From Linderina pennispora (Eukaryota > Kickxellomycota > Kickxellomycetes > Kickxellales > Kickxellaceae): a DNA stretch of 64,000 nucleotides. Shown here piece by piece: positions 26,122-37,119 of the stretch. Position 1 is the first letter of the stretch; each line of letters starts with the position of its first letter. Both the position numbers and the translations under genes were made by a program. Where the stretch lies: positions 186,001 through 250,000 of the forward strand of contig NW_024468258.1 of assembly GCF_002104995.1 (NCBI RefSeq), read 5' to 3'. The notes beneath the pieces are model-generated. The model saw nothing but the letters and a program-made list of their open reading frames with translations, was not told the DNA's origin and made no database searches.

Positions 26122-26213
26122 AGTTTCACTGTTTTATTACTCAATACACTATACAATGCTCACATACACTCATATGCGCTTTACTCCAGACCAGCAGCAT
26201 CATTGATGGCAAA

Positions 26214-26820
26214 CTACTCACTGACATCATAGAGAGATGACCGCTTGGCAGCCTCAGGACTCTCGTCCTCCATCTTTTCGCTTCACTGGCTTCGTCAGCA
26301 CATCCCCACCTACAGCTTCACGATCAGGCCTCCACTACTGTCACGGATTTCCTTGCTATCAAACTCCTTTGAGAGCAACTTGATCTAATGGCAGGAACTC
26401 TTTGAAGTCCTCAAACCTCCCAATGCAAGTAATCACAGCTTTGGTGTATATTCGATACTTGGAGTTAGGAGTCTGGTTTAGTGTCTTGTGGTTGGCGCCC
26501 AATTCTGCATAGCAAATAGATGGGGCTATAATATTGAGCAAGTCGTTTATTACCTGGCTGACAAAACAAGAATCCCACAACAAATGCTCTTGTAAGCCCA
26601 AGTCTGCCAAAAAAAAGCTAGGGATCAGTCCCAAAAACAGATACGGAAACTGCTGATAGTGCCTCGGAGTTATAGAATACTCACATATTGATACGTGGCA
26701 TATCACTATTGAAATGTCAAGAAGCCATGCTATACAGTGCCATTGTTGTTGAGTATGATGTTCTGGTGGTCTCACCTTTTGAGTACCCAACCTGGAGCCT
26801 AGTGTATAAATATGCAACAT
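26214..26820 (-). pseudogene. Unrecognised broken reading frame, AT-rich
   Basis: I do not recognise this protein. On the minus strand a 153-codon frame (from 26820) runs to about 26360. It is followed in other frames by short coding-looking stretches, including KEFDSKEIRDSSGG and KMEDESPEAAKRSSLYDVSE, ending at a TAG at 26214-26216. Amino-acid make-up beyond 26560 looks protein-like (no low complexity, no runs). GC content is lower than in the neighbours. It could be a real gene with introns and base errors, or a decayed copy of a multicopy fungal family. Confidence 0.35.
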
Positions 26821-26905
26821 GCTCGGCTGCAGCCCTTCATGTCATTCTTTTCGCTAAACTAATTATTAGCTGTTTTCCACTTCTCCACTTTCCACTTTTC
26901 ATCTT

Positions 26906-27545
26906 TTATGCTACACATGAACCTCTCACTGAACTCCAACATGTAACAGATAGTCTATATTCTAATTGAAGTGCATGAAGTGCAATGTTATGACGAAGGG
27001 AAGTAGCGTTGGATGTACAATCACCGAAAAGCATACATGAGATCCACCAAATCAGATGCGCAAGCTTTATTAGCAAGCGCTCTCCAAAGCCGCTCAAGCC
27101 CAGCTTTCCTGCTGTATTGAACTGTCTGTGGGTTGTACAGGAGGACTGTGTCAATATGTGCCAAAGCATCCTTTGCTAGTTTAATGTAGACAGATGAACT
27201 GGTGACCAAAGCGAAGGAAATGAGGAACCAGGAGTATTGCAATAGAGGTTGCGCAGTATGTGCCACCTTTTACTGACTAACAAGCAATGTCGAATAAGTT
27301 TTCATATCTACCGCTATGTAACGCTGACACAGCCCATCTCGTATCAACAAAAGAGGATAGCGATGGTATTCACCTAGAAAACATATTTTCCTGTTCAGCG
27401 GAAACAAGCAGAAAGAAGCTAATCCACTCAGTATATTGGGAACGAGATAGACGAGATAAACGGCGTGGAGCGCGACCAACCCGACTTCTACTATGTCCTT
27501 TGAAAGAGGATAATGTGTATTCAAATACAAACTATTGAAATACAC
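26906..27545 (-). pseudogene. Second unrecognised broken reading frame, AT-rich
   Basis: Overlapping minus-strand frames give plausible protein, for example SSVYIKLAKDALAHIDTVLL, then YSRKAGLERLWRAL and KACASDLVDLMYAF. The last can be continued in another frame as GDCTSNATSLRHNIALHAL. It may be the upstream part of the same gene as the frame at 26214-26820, since the order and strand agree. No domain is recognised. Confidence 0.3.
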
Positions 27546-29121
27546 CGGCCCTAGCTATTGTCATGTTGAACTTCACTGTTTCATCCGGTCCGTATGCTGA
27601 GTAGCGCTACCAGATAATGTCTACAGTTTTTAGTAGGCTCTTGAAGTGATTAATTCATATCTTGAATCCGAAGAAGTAACAACATAATCGCTTTCAATTG
27701 TACAGCATATTTTGCTCCAGCGCTTGCAGATCTCTAGTCACCACTGTCTCTCCAGTCTCCTGTTCACCCTCAGTAATCTAAATGCAGTACCAACCCGTTT
27801 GCATGTTCAGCAGAGTGAAAGTGAAAGACTTGCCAAACTTGCCAAACACATTACAGACTCCTGCGCTAGGTATTGCTCAGCGTACAGTCCGGAACTCCGT
27901 TCTCAGGTCAGGCGGAACTCTTTCGAGTACCCCTTCGCCGATCCGCCTCTTGAGCAGCCTGCCCCCTAAAACTACCCTATACCCGCGTATCTCTGAGCTC
28001 ACCTAGGCAAGAGTGTATGACAATGGATAGCCAGGTTATGTACAAGCACCACACAAAAACTGTGGCAAACATGCGAGTCAGAAAGAAGATAAAGGGCGAG
28101 AGAGAGGAGAGACCAAACAGCGACTAGAGACCTGCAAGGGCAAGCCCAAAACATGCTGTGCAAAAGTACAGCGGTGTTGCGAATTACAAGTACATCAAAA
28201 ATATAGCTTTTCATTTCGACAAGGGTGTGCTAGTAGACAACAGAGATAAAAGATGGTTAGTACGGGACACGAAGTGACAGGCTATGATCGAGTACTTACC
28301 TGTCCAGAAAATTATACAGGGCGGCGGGAGGTGGAGTAGAAGCGCGAGTGTGTGAATAGAGGGAGTATTATGTGTAGTGAGATTATAGAGGGATGAGGAG
28401 AAGAAGGGTTTTGGAGGGAGCGAAATCTGGCCTGCTTTTTATGATTCAGGAAGGGGGTTTCTTTCCTCTGCTTCCCCTCGCTCACATGGGACCTAAGCTG
28501 CACTATGAGTTTGTCGCCAAGCCGCCCCTCAGCGAACTCGCTGTGGACAGCTCATGGCAAAGCCTTGAGGCGATAAGAAAAAAATCTAAAAATATATTTA
28601 GGAGCTGCCATGAACAATGGCAACACATCGCGCAGCAAAATACGCTGCAGCAAAATGTTAACAAATTTGGAATGTAGGTCGTTTTAGCAATATATTTGGC
28701 TCTGATAAAAAGGTATGATGGCCATTGTTTGCCATGACTGTGTCCCAACAGGGGGTACGCAGCTCACCATGTGGGAATTTGAAACAAGCAGCTTTCTCTC
28801 ACTCTCACTCTCACTCTCGCTATCACCTCTCTCAAGAGTGGCCAAGTCCAAAACCACACAGCCCGGCCCGGAACTGGCAAAAGCAGTATGCTGAAGCTGC
28901 TACCCAAGAGGCTGCCACAGGAACAAATGCACCTGTTCCTAATGCCACTAGCAGGTGGGGTTATAAGACCGTTGAACCTGGCAAGACTATCTGGACTCTT
29001 CCAAACAGCATTTGTTTTCGACTCTATTTACTTTACTTTCACCACATTGAATCATAGTGCAAGCTTACCATTTTACTTGGAGTTTTCATTCCCTAACCTC
29101 GTATTTTATCATTCTCGTACC
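27546..29121. other. AT-rich gene-poor stretch
   Basis: About 1.6 kb with no reading frame I can support on either strand. It includes a TCTCAC microsatellite near its right end and lies directly upstream of the F-box-like gene. Confidence 0.5.
28796..28819. repeat. TCTCAC microsatellite
   Basis: About four imperfect copies of the hexamer TCTCAC in tandem, in the AT-rich, gene-poor stretch. A short simple repeat with no sign of a coding role. Confidence 0.7.
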
Positions 29122-30794
29122 ATGGAGGCCATTGCCCAGCATCCTCCTTTGCTCATCCTCGAGCATATTATCCATTGTCTTTTGCCTGAGTTTCTCAATG
29201 ACTCATTATGATAAGGAAGCCATATATGATGTCAGCAAACCTCTAACACGCGTTTGCCGTTCATGGCGCCAGTTTTTCCTTAGTTATGCATTCCGTTACG
29301 TACATGTGGGCACTCAATTCAAACCGTCCCTTCAAGTTAGCCCATGCGCTTGACACCTGTGACCTTAATCAAAGGAGGTCATAGTAATGTTCAAAACTGC
29401 GACTATATTTAATGGCTCCGCTTTAATCCAGCTTAGGCAATGCACGCCGGCTGAAACTTTGTTTCCACATATTGAAGTGCCTCTCCTTTACCTTTACTAG
29501 GAAAGCTTCGGTAAACTGAAGCAGGATGATAAGCTACAAGCAATCCACATATTCACTGATGAGTTCATGCACATATTCCCTGATATTTCTTCCGTTAAGG
29601 TGACACGCGACGAGGAAGCTTCGCAGAGTTGGTCTCCTTTTCATTCACACAAACTATTGGAGCGCCTACTAACCGGAAGATCTGCCATTGACTGCACCGG
29701 ATATGTTTTGAACGCAGTCTTACCATTCTCTCAAAGCTCGACCCCGCTACAAAGTTTGGTCACCAGTGTGGAGCACTAAAACAAAGCAAGTGTTCACCTT
29801 TATCCGCAGAAATTGGCAGTCGCTACAACGGCTGGATCTTGACCTCAGTGCGCCTAACCTCGTTGAGCACATCGTAGCCAACAGCGATGGCACAACTGTC
29901 ACGTATCCTGAACTTCATAAGCTTCGCCTAAAGACTTGTGAACAAGACGCTACCACTGCATCGCGCCCTTCATTCGATGGCATGCCATTCCCCGCACTGA
30001 AATCCTTGGTTGTCCACGGCATCTATCCGTTTTCCGACGACACTTTGCTACGCGGATCCGGAGATTCGCTGGAATTCCTGGACATGTGTATGTCGGAGAG
30101 TGACATCGACATGTTTATCGAAGCCGGCATTCTGGACGAGGGTCGGTTCAAGGCGCTGCAGTGCGCGAGACTCGGGGAGTTGTTTGAATGGCCCAGCCAG
30201 GTATATGGCAATCGTGTTTCGCGTATACTCGGGGCATTCCACAGGACGCCAGTGATTGACCTTAGCGATGGGTTCAATTTCAACTATTCTGTTCTTCAGT
30301 CGCGTGTTGACAGTTTTGCGCCAACTCTCCGCGTCCTGGACATTCCTGGGGTGAGGTGCACGTATGGAGATCCTTGAACTGATCGGATCTCTGCCACTCA
30401 TTCACAAGCTTGATGTGACTTGTGCCAAAAGTCGACCTGGGAGATGCCAATTATGATACAGAACTGATGGAGCTCGCCGATAAGGAGCGCCTGTGTCATG
30501 GGATGCCAAATCCCACTTTGGCTGTGTTTACCTGGATATGAACACTCGTCCCATTGCCGGTGCCTCGGGCTCTCCCTCTATCTCCTGACTCTGAAGGAAT
30601 TTCACTTACGCGTAGACCGGGGTGCAGGGTGGCTTCAGGCTGTAAGGCTGGCAGTCATTCTGGCGCTGCGGTGCCCGAACATCCTCTCTTTCCCAAGTTT
30701 TTTTGCCAATTGTGTGACCTTGTTCCGCTCCCACCTTGTGGAGATGGGTCCCTTCGTTCAGCCTGCGGACTACTTGAGCCGTGACCGCACCTAG
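29122..30794 (+). CDS. F-box-like, leucine-rich-repeat-like protein (broken frame)
   Basis: Probably a substrate adaptor of an SCF-type ubiquitin ligase, or a member of the expanded F-box-like families of early fungi. The N-terminus from the ATG at 29122 (LILEHIIHCLL, then VSKPLTRVCRSWRQFFL and YRYVHV-like residues) has the spacing of an F-box: hydrophobic helix, then a Val-Cys-x-x-Trp element. Downstream, the frame from 29766 to 30377 shows irregular leucine-rich stretches (LQRLDLDLSAPNL, ELHKLRLKTC, PALKSLVVHG, SLEFLDM), as in degenerate LRR proteins. A last segment (LLTLKEFHLRVD) ends at about 30794. At least five frame changes. It could be decaying; the surrounding DNA is AT-rich. Domain calls are by eye. 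Confidence 0.6.
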
Positions 30795-31393
30795 GCTTTT
30801 GGAGCCTGCTTTTTCATTTCACTCTCAATTTATTTCTGACACTCCACAATATACCGACAGTCAAGTATTTTGTTGTGTGGATATGGGGTATTGGACTACC
30901 TGCATTCTTGGGAACCGAGCATAAAACCACAATGATTACCAAGGTCAAGAGATTAATAATTGACGTTCATTTTGATCACTCCATGTTTATTAAAGCGAGC
31001 GCTGCCGTAATGTGCAATAGCTCCCTAAGCCTGCGCAATTGGCAAAATAGAAGCGGTCTATCTATTAATTTGATCGGCATATTGCGCGCGCATTTGCGTT
31101 TTCCAATTGTGCCAATTGGCAGGGTACCCTGATACAAGGGCTAGTCAGGCGCTTTTTCTTATTGTGCGGGCAAAAAACGTGATCGCATATGGAATGGAAA
31201 ATGAGTTCAGTATCTATTGTGGCAATCAAGATTTATGCTATTGGAAACGAACACGAGTGTAGATATGCTTCCCCTGCTGTATATGCGCTGCTTGCAATCA
31301 ATACCATTGCAAGGATGCGAGCAATTGACACAATCAGACCTCCACAATGGTGCAACATGGTAGTTTGGAGTCCTTCATTCCGCTTTCGACACA
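30795..31393. other. Gene-poor stretch before the truncated secreted-protein gene
   Basis: No supported reading frame on either strand. Slightly AT-rich. Its right end holds the promoter of the signal-peptide remnant that follows. Confidence 0.45.
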
Positions 31394-31400
31394 TATAAAA
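31394..31400 (+). promoter_or_regulatory. TATA box of the truncated secreted-protein gene
   Basis: TATAAAA 82 bases before the ATG at 31476. The leader between them is rich in C and A, like the leader of the chitosanase gene. Confidence 0.55.
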
Positions 31401-31475
31401 AGGCATAGGTTCCGCCCTCTACAGTTCCTTTATCTTCAACAAACACTCTCAAATACCAGCCAACCTCAAATCACA

Positions 31476-31556
31476 ATGAACACCTACGCTACTATCCTTG
31501 CCATCGCCGCTGTCGCTGTTGCTTCGGCCAACGCTCAGGTTTTCTGGATCCACTAG
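31476..31556 (+). pseudogene. Remnant of a secreted-protein gene: promoter and signal peptide followed by an early stop
   Basis: The reading frame encodes 26 residues: MNTYATILAIAAVAVASA, an Ala-x-Ala type cleavage site, then QVFWIH and TAG. The promoter, leader and start context (cacaATGaac) are those of a functional secreted-protein gene. Beyond the stop the same frame continues for about 25 codons to another stop without recognisable content. Most likely the mature-protein part was lost by deletion or frame damage. A real 26-residue product is possible but less likely. Confidence 0.5.
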
Positions 31557-31918
31557 TGTGGGGTGGTTCAGCTAGTCGGCTGTTCGCGTCAACGTTCCGC
31601 TGAGCATACAATTTTATTCATGCCATTATTGTAATATTATTAGATTAACCAAACATCTGCCATTAAAGTGTAAATGACATGCAACTGTGCACATGGGAAT
31701 AGGCCTTGCTCCGTGAAAGATTGTGAGCGAATGGGCCAGTTCCAGTGATGATAGACGCAACAATAGTAAGGAATTCTGCTTGTGTAAAGCAGGGTCTGCC
31801 AGCGAAAGGATATGCGTATAATGGACAGCCCCGAGTGGGTTGGCTTCCAAGTGTGTATGTAAAGGAAGTGATGCCGTGTGTGTGGGCGGTATACGCTACC
31901 TCCAAGACTTGTGATCAG

Positions 31919-31932
31919 CAGCTAATTAGCTG
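31919..31932. repeat. 14-base perfect palindrome CAGCTAATTAGCTG
   Basis: Perfect inverted repeat about 185 bases before the CDC6 start, with partial GATCAG/TGATC arms outside it. It could be a dimeric protein-binding site; there is no other support. Confidence 0.4.
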
Positions 31933-31954
31933 ATCTTGATTGTGTTCCGCGTCA

Positions 31955-31960
31955 ACGCGT
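31955..31960. promoter_or_regulatory. MluI cell-cycle box (ACGCGT) upstream of CDC6
   Basis: ACGCGT is the binding core of the fungal G1/S factor MBF, and the fission-yeast CDC6 homologue cdc18 is a known MBF target. Here it lies about 155 bases before the ATG, with related CGCG words nearby. A six-base palindrome occurs often by chance, so the case rests on gene identity. Confidence 0.4.
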
Positions 31961-32114
31961 CTGCTGTGCCGCCTTCACTGAACGCGGCTAAATCGCGTTG
32001 GGGGATTATCAAGAGCATACAAATTTTCACGGTGCTCCTTTGCTCGCTCTCATTCTTCCCAGCTCTGCCCGGCACTAGCATATTTCCATACCACCTCATT
32101 CCCCTGACTCTATC

Positions 32115-33473
32115 ATGCCCGCCACCCGCTCTACTCGCACACCACAGCGCCGCGCAGCACTGGCCGAAGCACCAGTCAGTCGGCAGCAGCAGGCGACATC
32201 TTCGCTGAAAGACTCCTTCCCTGTAGCGAAAACGACCGGCAAAATCCTCGTATCTGGCCATGAAAAAAGTCATGCACCGGTCGACCACTGCACCACAGAT
32301 TATCGGGCGCAGCGCCGAGCAGTCGTCGATTCGGGCGTTCTTGCGCGATACAGTTGAGCAGAACCGCGGGGGCAGCCTGTACATTTCCGGAAACCCTGGG
32401 ACGGGCAAGACTGCCTGCCTGCAGTCTATTATGAGCCAGAGCAAGGTCAAGTTCACCTCTGTGCTCGTCAACTGCGTGCCGCTGACACGCCCGACCCAAG
32501 CGTACATGGCAATTCTAGAGGCGCTCGGACGTAAAGTTCACCTGGCGACCCGCTTGGCGCACTCGAGAACCACGTGCTCCACAACAAGCGTGCATTCATG
32601 GTGGTTTTGGATGAAGTCGACAGCCTGCTGGGTGCTCGCCAGGAGGTTTTGTATCGGCTGTTTGAGCTGGCAAAGCATCCAGACTCGCATATGGCGCTGG
32701 TTCGGAATCGCCAATGCGCTGGACCTGACCGACCGGTTTTTGCCGCGCCTGCAAGCCCGCAACTGCGAGCCAGTTCTGCTCAACTTCAATCCGTACCAAG
32801 GTGAAAGACATCGTCGAGATTCTGCAGAGCCGGCCTGAGCTCTGTTTCGGGGCAGGAGGCCGAGCCGATCATCCAAAAGGCTGCGCTCGAGTTGTGCGCG
32901 CGCAAGGTTGCTGCCACGTCCGGCGACCTGCGCAAGGCGCTGGATGTCTGCCGGCAGGCCATGGAGAAGGCCGAGACCGGAGAGCAAGCGCAAGAGCGCC
33001 GATAAGGAAAATCGCGGTAGGAGGCGGTTTGCCAAAGGTCACGCTGATGCACATTGCTAAGGTGCTGACAAATCTGAATGGCTCGCCGATCATGCAGAAG
33101 CTCAATGCCCTGAACTTCCAGCAAAAGCTCGTTCTCTGCTCGCTCATCTCTCTGACGCGTTCGTCTACCGACTCACCAGGCAAAGAAGCAGACAGCCAGC
33201 ATTGCAGTCACTGGCGTGTTCTCTGAATATCAGGCCATCTGCACGCAGCTCCAGATCCCGGCTCCTGTTACGCGCTCAGAGTTCCTGGACCTGATCTCGA
33301 TGATGGAGACACAGGGCGTCCTAACTATCGAGGCAGCGCGCGGCAGGAGAGGAGCACGTCGCGTAATGTCCAGCACGGGCGCTGCAGATGACCGCTCGGT
33401 GCGTCTGGCTGTAGACGAAATTGACGTGCGTCGTGCGCTGACCAGTACCGCAGCACTCAAACCTCTTTTTTGA
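32115..33473 (+). CDS. CDC6: CDC6 replication-licensing ATPase
   Basis: Loads the MCM helicase onto origins with ORC. The basic N-terminus has a CDK consensus at residues 9-12 (TPQR). The AAA+ core has Walker A GNPGTGKT (32389-32412), Walker B VVLDEVDSLL (about 32602) and the sensor stretch IANALDLTDRFLPRL. That sensor sequence is the CDC6 version; ORC1 differs there. The lid and C-terminal winged helix follow (SPIMQKLNALNFQQKLVL, then EYQAICTQLQIP) to the TGA at 33471-33473. About 450 codons. Frame changes include a missing T at 32537-32538 before SPGDPLGALE, and others near 32260, 32720, 32800 and 33200. The gene converges with MGMT, 25 bases between stops. Confidence 0.92.
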
Positions 33474-33498
33474 AAGGCTAATGTAATATAAATATTTC

Positions 33499-34053
33499 TC
33501 ATTTGAAGCTGTTGAAGAACCTGGCCCCCTGCATTCCGGCGTCCACAAACCCAGAGTCGTCAAACCTGAGCCCCTCCTTCTCGAGTTTGGCCTTCTTCCA
33601 AAAGATCTTGCTCTTCTTGTCGCCCGAGAACCCGCCGATATAATAGTCCGATGTCAGGACGCGGTGGCACGGAATCGGCAGCGGGCAGAATGGGTTCTTG
33701 GCCAGGGCATTGCCCACGGCCCGCGAGCCAGACCCCATGTGGTCCGCCATCGCCTTGTATGTTGTAAAGTGTCCGCGAGGCACCTGCTTGCAGAGATCGT
33801 ACACCCTGTACTGGAACTCAGTGACAGGCCGCCCAGTCTTGCTTGACATATATGCCTTGCGTCCGGCTGGCGTCTCAGGATAGTCAATGACGGTGTCGAT
33901 ATCGTCGTCGATGGTATCGGGCTTGACCGCGTTCTCAAAGAGACGTATGTGCGCAGCGCTGCGCGGCTTGCGGGCCAGAGGCGAAAAGTGCGCGCTGTGC
34001 GAAGCAGTGGTGACGGCGGGAGAAGTTTGAGTAGCGACCTTCATTTGAAGCAA
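33499..34053 (-). CDS. MGMT: Methylated-DNA-protein-cysteine methyltransferase
   Basis: Repairs O6-methylguanine by moving the methyl group to its own Cys in a single-use reaction in the nucleus. The frame is intact for 184 codons. The helix-turn-helix and Arg finger region (FTTYKAMADHMGSGSRAVGNAL) precedes the active site PCHRV (33659-33673). An SDYYIGGFSG segment and a Lys-rich helix follow. The N-terminal 60 residues are less conserved. The second in-frame ATG at 34044 (MKVATQ) is an equally good start. One of the few genes here with no frame break, in line with its short length. Confidence 0.95.
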   Translation of the reverse strand: MLQMKVATQTSPAVTTASHSAHFSPLARKPRSAAHIRLFENAVKPDTIDDDIDTVIDYPETPAGRKAYMSSKTGRPVTEFQYRVYDLCKQVPRGHFTTYKAMADHMGSGSRAVGNALAKNPFCPLPIPCHRVLTSDYYIGGFSGDKKSKIFWKKAKLEKEGLRFDDSGFVDAGMQGARFFNSFK

Positions 34054-34435
34054 AAAAAGTACAATCTGAGGAGTTTAAAGAAGCAGAGAATAATCAGAGT
34101 GCCAGAGAAAAAAAGCGGAGTCTTTTGTATGGCTGCTGCGGAATGGGCCTCGCGTGGCGCTCGTGTTTCGGGCCGATTTGAGCTGATCCGCGTCGTGATC
34201 ACGAGGGGTTTGGAGAGCCAGCAGCACGTGCCTGCGCGGACGGGTTCGGGCCATCGACGCGCTTTGTTCATCGGCGACGATGGAGCATTTTTGAGTTTCA
34301 CCTCTACCGCTTCTTTTTTTTCTTGGTATTAAATTACGTTAATTTCGAATTTGCACTCTTTTTCTCCCTGACACCCACACTAACCCATTTATCTCTACCC
34401 CCTTGACGAGCACCAGCAGCAACAGAACCCTCGGA

Positions 34436-37058
34436 ATGAATCTCCCTCGACGGCCAGAGGCTGAAATTAGCCAACTCACATGGCAATTCACAGTCCCGCT
34501 GAAGCCTGGCGCGTGCACAGTTGTGGACTGGTCTACGAGTGCGGTAACCGAAGACAAAACCGGGGCACACGCGACGTCATTGAGCAAAACTCTGACGACA
34601 ACTCGGCCAACAACGACGCATCAAGCGACTCGGACTCGGAGGCAGGCGGCGGCGGATACGCCAGCGGGACGACGGCGCTGCCACCGGCCATCGCCAACGA
34701 CCCGTTCTTTGCACGGCTGTTGCGCAACGCCGAGCTACGGGACGCAGCAGAAAAGGCCAGCTCGGCAAAGAAGGCTAAGCGGCGGGCAGCCAATAGACGC
34801 AAGGCCAAGGATACGGCTGATGATATGTATGATCTGGATGACCCGTTTATTGACGACAGCGAACTGACGTTTATGGACGGACACCAGCATGCGAAAAGGC
34901 AGAAGCGGCAGAAGCGCAAAAAGAACGAGAGCGAGGCCGAGGGCACGAGCGCGGAGGGCATGAGTATCGACGATGCGGATGACGTAGCGCGGCAGATGGA
35001 TGAGGTCGATCGGTTTGATGAAGAAGACTTTTTCGTGTATTTCGGACCGCTCAACGAGGCAGACGAGGACGAGCAGAGCCTTGAAACAGAGGCTGCCGGC
35101 GGCAGCTGCGGCAGCAACAGCAACTAAGAAGCAGCGGAAACGGCCAGAGAAGAAGGCCACAAATGGCGCGACGAAGCGGAAATCAACTGGCGGCTCAAAG
35201 AGTGACATGGAGATGGCCTCCAGCAAGAAACGCCAGGGAGCGGTCATGGCTGCGGATCAAAAGCAGCTGAATTCGCACACGAATGGCACGACCAGCGATG
35301 CAGGCACGCAGCTGATTCCGAGCAACGGGCGTAAGGGAGGACCGCGCACCAGCAGGAAGCTTGATCACAAGTCCCACGCATCGGAACCAGGGCCAGGTTG
35401 CAGGTACTGAACCACCAAAATCAAAGCGGACCACCGATTCCAGCGCGTGACAGGCTCAAGCCAGACAATGCCGAGGGTGACGGCACCAGCGCAGCCAATC
35501 TGTCGAACCTTCTCACTGACGACACTGCAAGCGCGACCAGCAGCGACAGACTGAACAAGCCAGCAGGACGCGCTGCAGGAGCACCCGGTGCCGCAGCTGG
35601 TGCCAGCAATGTGTCATCGGTGGTCATTGGGGGTGACTAAGGCAGAGGAGGAGGCACATTTGCCGACAGCCGAAATTGAAAGCGCATTGGCCGAGCTGGC
35701 TGAGGCCACACAGAGCGAGGCGTTTTCGAACCGCCAGCGGTTTCCCGTCAACGCTGAAGCCTCCGCTGCGGCAGGTATGCGAGCTGTCGATGGCGCAGGC
35801 GCTGGAGCATGACCGCGAGGTCCTATCATTGAGCACCTCGGAGAACCGCGTGTTTGCCTGGTCGACTCCCCTGGATGTGGTTGGATTCACCACCGGCATC
35901 TACCACCGGCTCTCGAGCATTCTGCCGTATAACCGTGCGACAGTGCGCAAGATTGTCAGCAAGCTGCTGGGCCGTGATCTGCTTGTCTGGAAGGAGCGCC
36001 AGCTGAAGCAGCTAGAGGAAGGTCTGAAGGCGCGTATCGACGAGCAGATTGACAAGCGACTTGGGTGGATTCCAGTAGGTGCCCGTGTGCCCAAAGACAC
36101 GGCAGAGGATTCCTGGCGCGCAGGTGCGGTGGCACTGGACGACGCTGAGCAAGCACATACTGTTCCAGTACATGGTTCTGACGCTCAACATCAACGAGCT
36201 GCGCAACAGCCTCGAGAACGGCAGCGGCAAGGATGGCGGCGGGTACCGTGAGCAGCAGGCGCGGAAAGACGCATATGCACATCTGGTCAGCCTGTGGCCA
36301 GGCACAAGCATGTCGACGTACGAAATCAGCAGGGCGTACAGTAGCCGCAAGTCGCTGCTGGAAAAGCAGCTGCGCAAGAACGAGCCATTGCAGCCGGCAT
36401 CCAGCAGCACAGCAAGCTGGAGCCGGTGGCCGTGCCTGGTGGCTCAGTCAGCCAGCGAGCAGGCTGCAACGGGGTCGCCAGCCAGTCTCCTCTGCGCCGA
36501 TGGCGGATCGCACACCCGAGCCCGTGTATGTCCAGTGCTGCCGAGCCGCAGGCGTCGTACAGCGGCCAGCATTCGGCCATCTCGCCGGTAGTGCCGCGGC
36601 AAGTCCCGGGGCCAATCGAGTATATGTCGCCGCAGCTGCCGCCGACGTCCATTTATGTGGACACCACAGTGCCAATGTCGGTAAGTGGCAGCATGGACGC
36701 AGGCTTGGTGCACGGGTCGCCGTACCAGCATAGCCATGGATCAGTCCATGACCGATTCTCGTCGCCGATCATGCCTAGCGGATCGCAGCAGCAGCAGCAA
36801 ATGCACTCGCCGCACATGCAGACGCCGCTGCTCGTTCCAGCAGCTCATAGGCTGACTCAGCCGACAACAACGTCGCTGGATGAGCAGGTTCATAACCGCA
36901 TATCTCCGTACTTTCAGAGCCATTCTACGCCGCCACAGCCCCCGCCACAGCAGCAGCATCAACAACAGCAGCAGCCGTATGCAGCTGCCGGTGATCCCGA
37001 GAACCAGAACGACTCGGTGAGAAACAGCATGAGTCTTCGCAATCTCATGTCGCCGTGA
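34436..37058 (+). CDS. HPC2: HPC2/ubinuclein subunit of the HIR histone chaperone
   Basis: Nuclear partner of HIRA in replication-independent H3-H4 deposition. The N-terminus from the ATG at 34436 has the family's beta strand (FTVPLKPGACTVVDW). The HUN domain follows: MYDLDDPFIDDSEL (about 34828-34870) and DFFVYFGPL (about 35026-35055), separated by a Lys/Arg-rich acidic linker. Alanine- and lysine-rich disordered sequence leads to a middle helical domain (SILPYNRATVRKIVSKLL, about 35915-35970; ILFQYMVLTLNINELRN, about 36155-36205). The C-terminal 150 residues are Gln/Pro-rich, with CAG-repeat tracts near 36784 and 36944. About 870 residues. Five or more frame changes; the first is at about 34530. 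Confidence 0.88.
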
Positions 37059-37119
37059 TGAATAAGCGTTTAAAGTTTACTTTTGAACGGAGCCCGAATA
37101 CTGTGTTTTTTTCTAATCT

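Larger units (their letters stand above)
31557..32114 (+). other. Upstream region of CDC6
   Basis: No supported gene. It contains a 14-base perfect palindrome and an ACGCGT box (listed separately). CG-rich words (aacgcgg, atcgcgtt) cluster between 31950 and 32000, within 170 bases of the CDC6 start. Confidence 0.5.

Noticed and set aside
31546..31557. GGATCCACTAGT, identical to a common cloning polylinker
   Set aside because: Only these 12 bases match. The flanks continue without vector sequence, and the word falls in frame as part of the reading frame and its stop. Chance is the simplest view, though read support could be checked.
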